From: Flavobacterium sp. ov086
GTDB taxonomy: Bacteria > Bacteroidota > Bacteroidia > Flavobacteriales > Flavobacteriaceae
Assembly (NCBI RefSeq): GCF_900187965.1
Contig: NZ_FZNL01000002.1
Span: 1 to 64,000, forward strand
Length of the DNA stretch: 64,000 nucleotides
Direction of reading: 5' to 3'
How positions within the stretch are numbered: position 1 is the first letter of the stretch; each line of letters begins with the position of its first letter. Shown one piece after another: positions 17,362-26,180 of this stretch. The notes beneath the pieces were generated by a model that saw nothing but the letters and a program-made list of their open reading frames with translations, searched no databases and was not told the DNA's origin. The position numbers and the translations under genes are program-made.

Positions 17362-18612
17362 ATGAATATAACTACTCCTGATTCTGTTGGGAAAACCAAG
17401 CAAAGTCTTTTTAAAACTGTAATTACAAACCTTACTTTTTGGGTTTTAATTGCTATTATTGCCGGGATATTACTCGGACATTTTTCACCTGAAAATGGTG
17501 TGAAAATGGAAATCTTAGGAGCAAAATTTATTGCACTGATCAAACTTTTTATCGGACCAATTATTTTTCTGACCATTGTTTTGGGAATTTCGGGAATGGG
17601 AAATCTTAAAAAAGTAGGCCGAATTGGTGTAAAAGCACTTGGATATTTTGAAGTAGTTTCGACAGTAGCGTTGGCAATTGGTGTTGGCGTTGCTTATCTT
17701 TTTAAACCCGGAAAAATTGATAAATCGGCATTGACTCTTGGAGATGCCAGTCAATATACAAAAGGTGCGGCAGAACATTTTTCGTGGCTTCAGTTTTTCT
17801 TTTCAAATTTTACATTACAAGTTCTTTTGGCTGCAATTGTTTGTGGTATTGCATTAAATTTTTATAAAAAGAGAGAACAGACAATTCTGGTTTTAGAACG
17901 CTTCTCTAAAGTCGTTTTCACAGGTTTGAAATATGTCATGTATCTCGCTCCAATTGGTGCTTTTGGCGGAATGGCTTTTACGATTGGTAAATTTGGGTTA
18001 CAAACGTTGATTCCGCTTGGAAAATTGATGTTATGTGTTTACCTGACGATGGCGCTGTTTGTGTTTTTAGTTTTAGGAAGTATCTTGAGATATTATAAAA
18101 TTAGTATTCTTTCGATTTTAAAATACATTAAGGAAGAACTTTTATTGGTTCTTGGAACTTCATCTTCTGAAGCCGCTTTGCCAAGTATTATGGTGAAATT
18201 AGAACAAATGGGCTGCAGTAAATCTGTGGTAGGTTTGGTGATTCCAACAGGTTATTCATTTAATCTCGACGGAACTTCGATTTACTTGTCAATGTCGGTG
18301 ATATTTTTGGCGCAATTGTATGATGTACATTTGAGTTTTTTCGAAATACTGAGCGTAATCGGAATCCTGATGGTGACTTCAAAAGGTGCTGCGGGTGTTA
18401 CCGGAAGCGGATTTATAGTTCTGGCGTCGACTTTGACGGCTTTGCATAAAATTCCGGTCGAAGGTTTGGCCTTTTTACTGGGCGTTGATAAATTTATGAG
18501 TGAAGCCCGAGCCATAACAAATTTGATAGGAAATACAGTCGCGACAATTATAATTTCGAAATCAGAACGTGATTTTACAGAGTTGAATCTGGAACCTGTT
18601 TTGGAGGAATAA
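17362..18612 (+). CDS. Dicarboxylate/amino acid:cation symporter (SDF family)
   Basis: The 416-residue inner-membrane carrier has about eight helices and two re-entrant loops. The SDF signatures are present: the serine-rich HP1 motif TSSSEAALPSIMVKLEQMG, the TM7 motif GYSFNLDGTSIYLSM and the HP2 motif TSKGAAGVTGSGFIVLASTL. Members (DctA, GltP, GltPh) import C4-dicarboxylates, glutamate or aspartate with protons or sodium. The exact substrate is not set by these motifs. The gene has its own promoter after rnpB. Confidence 0.93.
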   Translation: MNITTPDSVGKTKQSLFKTVITNLTFWVLIAIIAGILLGHFSPENGVKMEILGAKFIALIKLFIGPIIFLTIVLGISGMGNLKKVGRIGVKALGYFEVVSTVALAIGVGVAYLFKPGKIDKSALTLGDASQYTKGAAEHFSWLQFFFSNFTLQVLLAAIVCGIALNFYKKREQTILVLERFSKVVFTGLKYVMYLAPIGAFGGMAFTIGKFGLQTLIPLGKLMLCVYLTMALFVFLVLGSILRYYKISILSILKYIKEELLLVLGTSSSEAALPSIMVKLEQMGCSKSVVGLVIPTGYSFNLDGTSIYLSMSVIFLAQLYDVHLSFFEILSVIGILMVTSKGAAGVTGSGFIVLASTLTALHKIPVEGLAFLLGVDKFMSEARAITNLIGNTVATIIISKSERDFTELNLEPVLEE

Positions 18613-18620
18613 TTTGGTTT

Positions 18621-18683
18621 GCGTGATGGCATGCGGGTGACACGGATTCGCTTTCGCTAAAGCACGGATTTAGGCGGATTTTT
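18621..18683. repeat. Dispersed repeat, 'gcgtgatggcatgcgg' type
   Basis: The first 16 bases GCGTGATGGCATGCGG recur exactly at 32869-32884. The following CACGGATTCGCTTTCGCTAA and GGCGGATTTTTTT parts are shared with 11306-11358 and 32776-32830. Confidence 0.65.
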
Positions 18684-18766
18684 TTATTCTCATTTTTGTC
18701 ATCCTGAACGAAGTCGAAGGAACGCAAGTAGCTCCGCAATTTATTGGAATTTAAAATTTGGAATTT

Positions 18767-19690
18767 ATGAAAACAAGAATAGGAATTTTAGGACTTGGCG
18801 GAGTTGGGGGTTATTTTGGCGGACTTTTGGCAAAAGCTTATTTAGAATCGGATGCGGTTGAAATTGTTTTTATTGCGCGTGGAGAAACTCAAAAGGTGAT
18901 TGCTCAGGACGGATTAAAAATCGTTACAGATGAAAGTGAAATTATTGTTCGTCCAAAATTGGTTTCGAATAATCCGGATGAAATTGGTGAATTAGACTAT
19001 TTAATCTGTGCCACGAAAACTTATGATATTGAAGAAAGCCTTCTTTCGCTAAAAAAAAGCATTGTTCCTAAAACGGTTATTCTTCCACTATATAATGGCG
19101 TTGATGCACCGGAACGTATTCAGAAATTATTTCCTGAAAATGTAGTTTTGGAAGGTTGTGTTTATATTGTTTCGATGATTTTTTCGCCTGGAACGATTCG
19201 GAAAATAGGATTTTTTGAAAAGTTGTTTTTTGGTTCTAAAACCGCTTCAAAATCAAAATTAGAAGAATTGCAAAGTATCTTTCAAAAAGCAAAAATTGAA
19301 AGTTATTGTGTTGAAAATATTGAAGAAACGGTTTGGGAGAAATTCATTTTTATTTCGGCATTGGCATCTGCAACTTCTTATTTGAATGAGAATATTGGCG
19401 AGATTTTGAGTAACAAAGCTTCTAAAAAACTTTATGCCAAATTACTGCATGAAATTGCCGCTGTTGCGAAAGCTAAAGGGCTGAAATTGCCAGATGATAT
19501 TGTAGCGCAAACCATTTTAAAATTAGAAAAATCGCCAAAAGAAGCGACTTCGTCTATGCACAGAGACTTATTGGCGGGTAAAAATACAGAGGCAATTTCG
19601 TTGACACAATTTGTGGTAAAAGAAGGTGCTAAATACAATGTTGAAACACCTTTTTATAAAAAGATTGCAAGTGTTTTGTTGTCAGAATAA
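18767..19690 (+). CDS. 2-dehydropantoate 2-reductase-like protein (PanE/ApbA family)
   Basis: The 307-residue protein has a Rossmann start GILGLGGVGGYFGGLLA (GxGxxG) and the family segments YLICATKTYDIEESL, LPLYNGVDAPERI and VWEKFIFISALASATSYL. Ketopantoate reductase makes pantoate for coenzyme A with NADPH. Many family members act on other 2-oxo acids, so the pathway role is likely but not certain. The ATG at 18767 is preferred to a TTG at 18758. It is convergent with the small membrane protein gene that follows. Confidence 0.82.
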   Translation: MKTRIGILGLGGVGGYFGGLLAKAYLESDAVEIVFIARGETQKVIAQDGLKIVTDESEIIVRPKLVSNNPDEIGELDYLICATKTYDIEESLLSLKKSIVPKTVILPLYNGVDAPERIQKLFPENVVLEGCVYIVSMIFSPGTIRKIGFFEKLFFGSKTASKSKLEELQSIFQKAKIESYCVENIEETVWEKFIFISALASATSYLNENIGEILSNKASKKLYAKLLHEIAAVAKAKGLKLPDDIVAQTILKLEKSPKEATSSMHRDLLAGKNTEAISLTQFVVKEGAKYNVETPFYKKIASVLLSE

Positions 19691-19691
19691 A

Positions 19692-19886
19692 TTATGACTC
19701 ATCTTTTGTGGTACGTACTAAACTGATTCCGGACATAAAGAATACGATACCAAGAATGCCGTAAATAATCAGTGATTTAATATCTCTTGTTTCTCCGGAT
19801 GTGCCAGCGAATATTACAGCGGTGTAAATAAGACCAACTATACCAAGAATGGTTAACAAGCCTCCAAAAAATCTTTTTAGGTTCAT
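19692..19886 (-). CDS. Small two-helix membrane protein
   Basis: The 64-residue protein has two transmembrane helices (FFGGLLTILGIVGLIYTAV and LIIYGILGIVFFMSGISLV) joined by a polar loop. The pattern is typical of small conserved flavobacterial membrane proteins of unknown function. Its stop is 1 bp from the end of the convergent PanE-like gene. Confidence 0.75.
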   Translation of the reverse strand: MNLKRFFGGLLTILGIVGLIYTAVIFAGTSGETRDIKSLIIYGILGIVFFMSGISLVRTTKDES

Positions 19887-20066
19887 GATTTCTAGTTTTT
19901 AATGTTCATTACAAATGTATTAGATAAACATTTTTAGCTGTTATACAATTGTTTATGAGATTTATATGATTTGCAGTACTATATTGTAAAGCAAAAGCTA
20001 TTACAAAAAAGCTGTCTTGATTTAAATTTTAAGTAAGTTTGATAAAATAAAGTCAACTTAATATTT

Positions 20067-20747
20067 ATGCCACAACTATACAGGAGATTAAAAAAATTAT
20101 TCGTTCTTTTTATTTTGATTACAGCTTCAAATAGTAATGCACAAAAAATTCGCCCTTTTGTGGGAGCTGGGGCTTTTATGCATTTGTATTCGTTTGAAAA
20201 AGATTTACAATCATCACCAGCTATTAGTTTTTCTACAGGTTCAGAATATAGAGCGACTAGTTTTTTATCGCCAGAAATAGAGGTCAATTATATGTTTGGT
20301 AACTTTAAAGATAGGATCGATTCAAATAAAATAACAAATAGCACAAATACTTCTGATAGATCTTTTTCGACTGTAAATTTTAGTTTTACTCCTAAGATAC
20401 TTTTGGGAGGCTGTGAGCAATCATCTTCTTGTATTTATCTGCAAATACTTCCTAAATATATGGTTTCATTAATTGATGTTACAGAAACTAAAGGCAATAA
20501 TACATTAGGTTCATCTATAACTGAAAGAACTTTATCAGTATGGAAACAAAATTTTGGATTGGGTATTGGGCTTGTGGTTAATTTTGATTCTTGGTATTCA
20601 AATTCTTTGGCAATTAATTTATGTTACAATACAATTAACGTATCCGAACCTTTTAATCAATTAAATCCAGATACAGGAAAAACTGATAATGTTGGTGTTT
20701 ATGGATTAGAATTTAAATATTATTTTGGTCTAAAACGTTCTAAATAG
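20067..20747 (+). CDS. Outer-membrane beta-barrel protein
   Basis: The 226-residue protein has a signal peptide ending in SNSNAQ. Alternating strands follow (IRPFVGAGAFMHLYSF, SPEIEVNYMFGNF, FGLGIGLVVNFDS), ending in YGLEFKYYFGLKRSK. This resembles small PorT or OmpW-like barrels of Bacteroidota. The function is unknown. It is convergent with the response regulator gene with only 2 bp between the stops. Confidence 0.72.
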   Translation: MPQLYRRLKKLFVLFILITASNSNAQKIRPFVGAGAFMHLYSFEKDLQSSPAISFSTGSEYRATSFLSPEIEVNYMFGNFKDRIDSNKITNSTNTSDRSFSTVNFSFTPKILLGGCEQSSSCIYLQILPKYMVSLIDVTETKGNNTLGSSITERTLSVWKQNFGLGIGLVVNFDSWYSNSLAINLCYNTINVSEPFNQLNPDTGKTDNVGVYGLEFKYYFGLKRSK

Positions 20748-20749
20748 AG

Positions 20750-21445
20750 TTAAGATGAAGGTTTTTCTATTTTAAATTCTAAGCCAATATTACGAACACT
20801 TTCAATTTTGATTTTAGGATCTGAATTAAAATATTTTCTAAGCCTGCTGATAAAAACATCCATACTTCGTCCGGAGAAATAATCATCTTTTTTCCAGATA
20901 GACATTAAAATTTGGTCCCTTTTTAATAACTGATTATGGTTCAGATATAAATACTCAATAAGAGAAGCTTCCATTTCTGTGAGCTGCTGGACATGATTTT
21001 TATTATTGAGAGTTAATCTTTCATTATCAAAGATATAAGAACCAATTTCGATTATATTATTTCCGTTGAGAGTTCTCTTTTGTTCAATTCTCTTTAGAAT
21101 ATTTTGCAACCGCAGAACCAGTTCGTCAACTTCAAAGGGTTTTATGATATAGTCGTCTGCACCTAGTTTTAAGCCAATGATTTTGTCTTCTTTTAACTTT
21201 CTTGCCGTTAGAAAAATAAAAGGAATCTCAGGATTGATTGTAATTATTTTTTCGGCCAATGAAAATCCGTCCATTTTTGGCATCATGACGTCAAAAATAC
21301 AAATATCAAAAGTTTGGTTTTTAAAATAGTCTAAAGCTATTTCTCCATTTTCTGCCCAGATTACTTCAAATTGATGCAGTTCTAAATACTGTTTTAAAAT
21401 GGCAGCAAAATCAAAATCGTCTTCGGCTAAAAGTAGTTTTTTCAA
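20750..21445 (-). CDS. OmpR-family response regulator
   Basis: The 231-residue protein has an N-terminal receiver domain with acidic residues near 9-10 (LAEDDFD), the phosphoacceptor Asp52 in FDVMMPKMDG and the lysine in ADDYIIKPFEVDEL. A C-terminal winged helix (EMEASLIEYLYLNHNQLLKR, then RSMDVFISRLRKYF) follows. It lies 10 bp downstream of the cognate kinase gene. The likely target is the divergent TonB-type receptor gene, whose promoter carries three TTAAC repeats at 11-bp spacing. Confidence 0.93.
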   Translation of the reverse strand: MKKLLLAEDDFDFAAILKQYLELHQFEVIWAENGEIALDYFKNQTFDICIFDVMMPKMDGFSLAEKIITINPEIPFIFLTARKLKEDKIIGLKLGADDYIIKPFEVDELVLRLQNILKRIEQKRTLNGNNIIEIGSYIFDNERLTLNNKNHVQQLTEMEASLIEYLYLNHNQLLKRDQILMSIWKKDDYFSGRSMDVFISRLRKYFNSDPKIKIESVRNIGLEFKIEKPSS

Positions 21446-21455
21446 AATATGGTAA

Positions 21456-22814
21456 TTAAACTTTTAATAAAATAGTAAACTGAGTTCCTTTTCCCAAATC
21501 ACTCACAACGCTAACAGAACCCTGATGCGCTTTTATAATTTGATTGACATAATACAACCCTAAACCTAGTCCTTTTGTGTTATGAAGATTTCCTTGTTCT
21601 ACGCGATAGAATTTTTCAAAAAGAAGGGATTGTTTGTTCTTTTCGATTCCAATTCCATCATCCTCAATACTAATTGAAAATTGATTTTGGACTATTCTTG
21701 TTTTTATCGTAATCGTATTTGAACCATATTTTACAGCATTTTCCAAAACATTTAAAAAAGCCGTTGTCAAATGGAATTTATCTAAAACTAAAATTGTTTT
21801 CTGTGTTTGAAAATCAGTTTTAAGATTGATTTTTGGAAATGTAATTTTAAAATCATTTATAATCGAAAGCAGAAAATCTTCGGTTTCTATTCTTTCTTTT
21901 TGCAATTCAATTTCGTTTTCTGCAAGCGAATTTGCCATAACCTGATCGATTAAATGCTGTAAACGATTGTTCTGACGTGAAATTGTATTGACAATCGAAT
22001 TGAAATTATCATCATTATCACGAATATTTTTTTGCTCCAGAATTTTGGTTGAAATTCCTAAAGTTGCCAAAGGCGTTTTAAGTTCATGTGTAATATTATT
22101 GATGAAATCGGTTTTTACATCGCTTACTTTTTTCTGTTTGATTAAAGCTTTAATCGCAATTACAAAAAGCGTTATAAGCGTTAAAATCGATAATAAAGAC
22201 AAAATCAAAACAAACATCATTCGTCTTAGAATAATCATTTCCCAGTCGATTACAGAAACATACATCGAATCTTCTGTCAATAATTTATAATCCTGATTTT
22301 CAAAGGTTCCGTTTGTGGTTCCAACGTAACTTCGAACTAGAAAAGCATGATTTAAAGAAACCAGATTTCCGTATAACTTGTTTTGGATAAAAGGCTTTTC
22401 AGAGAAAATAGTGTCTGCTTTTTTTGTGTTTTGATACAGAATAAATTTATTCAGTACTATGGCAAAATCAATGTTAAGATTAGGTAAGTCTCTTTCAAAT
22501 TTGCGTTTGATTTTCTGTGTCAATACATCCTGAAATTCATTGCCAAGAATACCGTTTTTAATATCAAGTTTGGTCTTTTTTCCTTTGATATAATTCTCAG
22601 ATAAACTTTTATAAAGAGCTTCTTTTTTAGAAACAATTACCGAGTCGATATCGCTGTAATTATTTGAGATCTGAGCGATTTCATTTTTGATTTCGGTATG
22701 AAACTGTGCCACTTTATAATCGTAAGTTGTTTTTACCAAATAACATTGAACCGTTGAAAGAACGATCAAAGCGATGACAGAAAATGCGATTAATAAATTG
22801 ATTCTTTGTTTCAT
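21456..22814 (-). CDS. Sensor histidine kinase
   Basis: The 452-residue protein has a transmembrane helix at about residues 7-25 and another at about 199-222, enclosing a periplasmic sensor region of about 170 residues. HisKA follows with His243 in NNITHELKTPLATLG. The ATPase domain has NVLENAVKYG, DDGIGIE and GLGLGLYYV. There is no clear HAMP domain. The kinase gene comes first and the regulator gene second. The architecture resembles the RprX/RprY type of Bacteroidota. The signal is unknown. Confidence 0.92.
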   Translation of the reverse strand: MKQRINLLIAFSVIALIVLSTVQCYLVKTTYDYKVAQFHTEIKNEIAQISNNYSDIDSVIVSKKEALYKSLSENYIKGKKTKLDIKNGILGNEFQDVLTQKIKRKFERDLPNLNIDFAIVLNKFILYQNTKKADTIFSEKPFIQNKLYGNLVSLNHAFLVRSYVGTTNGTFENQDYKLLTEDSMYVSVIDWEMIILRRMMFVLILSLLSILTLITLFVIAIKALIKQKKVSDVKTDFINNITHELKTPLATLGISTKILEQKNIRDNDDNFNSIVNTISRQNNRLQHLIDQVMANSLAENEIELQKERIETEDFLLSIINDFKITFPKINLKTDFQTQKTILVLDKFHLTTAFLNVLENAVKYGSNTITIKTRIVQNQFSISIEDDGIGIEKNKQSLLFEKFYRVEQGNLHNTKGLGLGLYYVNQIIKAHQGSVSVVSDLGKGTQFTILLKV

Positions 22815-22825
22815 TACTTTTTATG

Positions 22826-22954
22826 GCTCGCGGATGACGCGGATTAAACGGGTTTACATGGAATTTTATGCTAGGCAGGATTAAGAGACTTTGCAGATTT
22901 CTACAATAATTGAATCTGTGCAAATCCTTTTAATCCGTAAAATCCGTGGGCAAA
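22826..22954. repeat. Dispersed repeat with inverted ends, 'gcggat...atccgt' type
   Basis: CGCGGATGACGCGGATTAAAC on the left is matched in inverted form by AAATCCTTTTAATCCGTAAA and ATCCGTGGG on the right. It is related to the repeats at 18621 and 32776. It lies between the divergent kinase and receptor genes. Confidence 0.55.
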
Positions 22955-22996
22955 TTTTCAAGTCAAAAATAATGCTTTTATAGAACAAAAAGCACG

Positions 22997-23023
22997 TTAA
23001 CTCCGCATTAACCTTCAATTAAC
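22997..23023 (+). promoter_or_regulatory. Three TTAAC direct repeats at 11-bp spacing
   Basis: TTAAC occurs at 22997, 23008 and 23019, giving 11-mers GTTAACTCCGC, ATTAACCTTCA and ATTAACCTACA. Direct repeats spaced 11 bp are the binding pattern of OmpR/PhoB-type regulators. They lie just upstream of a CACTTTTG box (23046-23053), the likely -7 element of the receptor gene. Confidence 0.65.
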
Positions 23024-23082
23024 CTACAGAACTCTTTTTTCGAAGCACTTTTGCAGTGTTTCAATCTAAAATCAATCAAAAA

Positions 23083-25197
23083 ATGAATGTTTATTTGCCT
23101 TTAAAACTTATTCTAATTGTACTCTTATTTTGTTTTTCTCTTATTGGAAATGCTCAAACGGAAACTCCGAAAGACAGTATTTCCAATAAATTGAATGAAG
23201 TTGTAATCTCTCAGAATAAAAAAACTTTTACCAATACAAACGGAAATATAAAAGTAGATGTTGCCAATTCTATTTACAGTTCAATCCCTAATTCAGTTGA
23301 TTTATTGGCAAAATTACCAACGGTTCAAATAAGCTCAGACAAAGAAAGTATTACAGTTGTTGGAAAAGGAAGTCCGTTGATTTATATCGACAATCAAAAA
23401 GTAGGAATGAATGATTTGAATGCTTTGGCTGTTGCCGATATTAAAACCATCGAAATCATTCAGAATCCTTCTTCTAAATATGAAGCCGAAGGACGTTCTG
23501 TAATTTTAATTACAAGAAAATTTAGTAAAAAAGATAGTTTCAAAACCGAGATTTCTGAGGTGGGTTCATTCAAAAAGAACTATAATAATTATCTGGGATT
23601 TAATTCTACTTTCAAGAAGAATAAACTGGAATTGAAAGCTAATTTTAATTACAATCGACTGAATCCGTGGGAAAGTCATAGTATCGATTATCAAATTCCA
23701 ACGGCTGACATTGCGTCTAAATATGATGTCTCGGCCGAAACCACACGAAATCAATATGTTTTTGGTGCAGGTTTGTTTTACAAAATAAATGAAGACGATT
23801 ATTTTTCGTTTAGTGTCAATAGTAAATTGCAATCGGATACTTTTCCGATTAATACAATAACAAATAATAAGAATAAAGATGTTGTTAATAATGTGGTGAC
23901 TTTTACAGATAATGATAGTAAAAAGAATTTTGTAAACTCCTTTTTAAATTATCAGAAGAAAATAAAACCAATTGACGCACAGGTTTTTGCAGGCTTACAA
24001 TATTCTAATTTTGATCAGTCATTGTATACCGATGTAAATAATAATTTTAATGATACCCAATTTGAACAAGCACAAATCAGAGATCAAAAATTTAAAATCA
24101 ATTATTTTTCAGGAAGAATTGATGTAGAGAAAAAGTTTAAGAATGAAATGAAATTTGAGTTTGGAGGATTATATTCAGCTGCAAATTCTAAATCTGATGT
24201 GGCTATTTTTTATACCGAAACTGGTCAAGATGAATTAAGCAATTATGATTTTAAAGAGGAGAATTTATCCGGATATTCGCAATTGTCAGGCAAGATTAAA
24301 AAAGTCGATTTTTCACTTGGTTTCAGAGTTGAGAACTCAAACATAATTGGGAAGTTTAGAACTGATGCCGTACCATTGCTCGAAATAAATTACACCAATT
24401 TTTTCCCAAAAGCACAGTTTACATTTCCAATAGATAGTACAAAAAGTATTTCTGTAAATTATGCAAGAAGTATTTCAAGACCTAATTATTCCTCATTAAG
24501 TCAGGGTGCAACGTATATAAATCCTTATTTTTTATATGCCCGAAATATTAATTTAGGTCCAACATTTAACAACGAAATTGCTACCGCTTTTCAATATCAT
24601 GACAAGTCAGTTAAATTTAGTTATTACGAAACTAAAGATCCTGTTTACAATAGTTTTTCTTTTGATGATCAAACTAATATAATGACTTTTAAAGATATCA
24701 ATTTTGATAAAAGTTCTGGGTTTTCAGTTGATTTTACGCTGCCGTTTACTTATAAATTTTGGACTACGACAAATTCTTTGATTTTTATTTTAGAAAAAGT
24801 TGAAGATAAATCTGCAGAATTTCTGGCCTCAAAACCTTATTCTTATTATAGTTCAAATAACGATTTTAAGCTTCCAAAAGAATATTCATTTGTTTTAAAT
24901 TTTTGGGGATTAACAAAACAATATACTGGGGTTTTTGAGACAAATCCCAGATTTATTGTTGATGCGGCGGTTTCAAAAACTTTCTTGAAGAATTGGAATT
25001 GTACTTTAAGCTGCAATAATATTTTTAAAAATAATATTGAAACCGAAAAATTCACAATCAATAATGTAAATTCTAAAGCGAGATATGTTGTCGATAATCA
25101 TTTGATTTCAATTGCCATAAAATACTCTTTTGGAAAGGTAAAAGAAACCGAATTTAAAGAGAAAAATAACGATGAAAATCAAAATAGGGTTAATTAA
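23083..25197 (+). CDS. TonB-type outer-membrane receptor, beta-barrel family
   Basis: The 704-residue protein (from the ATG at 23083) has a signal peptide ending in GNAQ. A plug-like domain follows (LNEVVISQNKKTF, then SVDLLAKLPTVQIS, GKGSPLIYIDNQKV, IEIIQNPSSKYEAEGRSVIL), then a large barrel (ISVNYARSISRPNYSSLSQ) ending with ISIAIKYSFGK. There is no N-terminal carboxypeptidase-like domain. This matches Bacteroidota outer-membrane beta-barrel proteins often adjacent to two-component systems. The cargo is unknown. A GTG at 23056 is a less likely start. The last codons overlap the edge of a MITE-like element. Confidence 0.87.
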   Translation: MNVYLPLKLILIVLLFCFSLIGNAQTETPKDSISNKLNEVVISQNKKTFTNTNGNIKVDVANSIYSSIPNSVDLLAKLPTVQISSDKESITVVGKGSPLIYIDNQKVGMNDLNALAVADIKTIEIIQNPSSKYEAEGRSVILITRKFSKKDSFKTEISEVGSFKKNYNNYLGFNSTFKKNKLELKANFNYNRLNPWESHSIDYQIPTADIASKYDVSAETTRNQYVFGAGLFYKINEDDYFSFSVNSKLQSDTFPINTITNNKNKDVVNNVVTFTDNDSKKNFVNSFLNYQKKIKPIDAQVFAGLQYSNFDQSLYTDVNNNFNDTQFEQAQIRDQKFKINYFSGRIDVEKKFKNEMKFEFGGLYSAANSKSDVAIFYTETGQDELSNYDFKEENLSGYSQLSGKIKKVDFSLGFRVENSNIIGKFRTDAVPLLEINYTNFFPKAQFTFPIDSTKSISVNYARSISRPNYSSLSQGATYINPYFLYARNINLGPTFNNEIATAFQYHDKSVKFSYYETKDPVYNSFSFDDQTNIMTFKDINFDKSSGFSVDFTLPFTYKFWTTTNSLIFILEKVEDKSAEFLASKPYSYYSSNNDFKLPKEYSFVLNFWGLTKQYTGVFETNPRFIVDAAVSKTFLKNWNCTLSCNNIFKNNIETEKFTINNVNSKARYVVDNHLISIAIKYSFGKVKETEFKEKNNDENQNRVN

Positions 25198-25518
25198 ATC
25201 AAGTTGGTATTTTAATCAGATTACGAATTAGAGATTTACCAAAAACAAGTAATTGTTTTTTGTTTTTTTGTTCCATCGGAACATTTCATTGGTAGAAAAA
25301 AATGTTTGCGATTTTATATCATTCCGTAGGGATGTTTGAGATATTGTATGTCGATTGTTTACGAATCAAACGTTCCTACGGAACGTAAAAAAAGCCGTAT
25401 TTATTGGGTTACCAACGAAATGTTCCGATGGAACAAAAACATTTTAAAATCAATTTGTTGTGTTTTTCTAAAATCTTTAATTTATAATCTGGATTAAAAT
25501 ACCAACTTGAATTAATTA
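25191..25518. repeat. MITE-like element with arms of about 100 bp
   Basis: The two ends are long imperfect inverted copies. The left arm begins TAATTAAATCAAGTTGGTAT; the right arm, read inward on the other strand, begins TAATTAATTCAAGTTGGTAT. Both continue into TTGTTCCATCGGAACATTTC with few mismatches. The centre has a shorter dyad (CGTTCCTACGGAACG). No ORF lies inside. The element starts within the last two codons of the receptor gene and fills most of the gap 25198-25577. Confidence 0.8.
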
Positions 25519-25526
25519 GATAAAAC

Positions 25527-25562
25527 AAAAAATCCCTTGAAATTTTCAAGGGATTTTTTTTA
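25527..25562. terminator. Bidirectional terminator
   Basis: ATCCCTTGAAA pairs with TTTCAAGGGAT, with A and T runs on both sides. It serves the convergent receptor and rsmD units. Confidence 0.85.
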
Positions 25563-25577
25563 TGTTTAAAAACGAAA

Positions 25578-26180
25578 TTATCCTTCGTCTTCTTCTGTTA
25601 CTTTTATAGAATTATCCGGAAGTTCTTCATCGTCATCTGTTGAGTTCAATTCGAAGAAACTAAAGAAAGATCCACCGTAGTTTTTCTGGAAAGAAAAATT
25701 ACTTAAATGCTCCATTTTAGTATATTTTGAATGCTCGATGATCATCATTCCGTCTTCGTGAAGTAATTCTCTTTCGAAAACCGTTAGAACAATTTTTTCA
25801 AAAGCATTCTGATCTAATCCGTAAGGAGGATCGGCAAAAATAATATCGTATGATGTTTTACAGTTTTCAAGAAACTTGTACACATCACTTTTTGTAGCAG
25901 CAATATTAAAGTCATATTCTGAAGCTACTTGTTTGACAAATTTTACGCATCCAAAATCTCCGTCAACAGAGGTAATTGGCGCACTTCCGCGTGAAGCGAA
26001 TTCGTAACTGATATTACCCGTTCCTGCAAATAAGTCTAAAACCTTTAAGCCTTCAAAACTAAAATGATTATTCAAAACATTAAATAATGCTTCTTTACTC
26101 ATGTCAGTCGTTGGTCTTACAGGAAGGTTTTTTGGCGGGAAAATTCGGCGTCCTTTGTATTTTCCTGAAATGATTCTCAT
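25578..26180 (-). CDS. rsmD: 16S rRNA (guanine966-N2)-methyltransferase
   Basis: The 200-residue SAM-dependent enzyme methylates G966 of 16S rRNA. It starts with MRIISGKYKGRRIFPPK and has RPTTDMSKEALFNVL, the SAM motif VLDLFAGTGNISYEFASRG and the catalytic DPPY motif FADPPYG. It is slightly longer than E. coli RsmD because of an acidic C-terminal tail. Its ATG overlaps the stop of the DUF3822 gene by 4 bp, a conserved pairing in flavobacteria. Confidence 0.95.
   Translation of the reverse strand: MRIISGKYKGRRIFPPKNLPVRPTTDMSKEALFNVLNNHFSFEGLKVLDLFAGTGNISYEFASRGSAPITSVDGDFGCVKFVKQVASEYDFNIAATKSDVYKFLENCKTSYDIIFADPPYGLDQNAFEKIVLTVFERELLHEDGMMIIEHSKYTKMEHLSNFSFQKNYGGSFFSFFELNSTDDDEELPDNSIKVTEEDEG

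Noticed and set aside
22714-22923. 69-codon minus-strand frame before the kinase
   Set aside because: It overlaps the kinase start in another frame and a dispersed repeat; no protein features.
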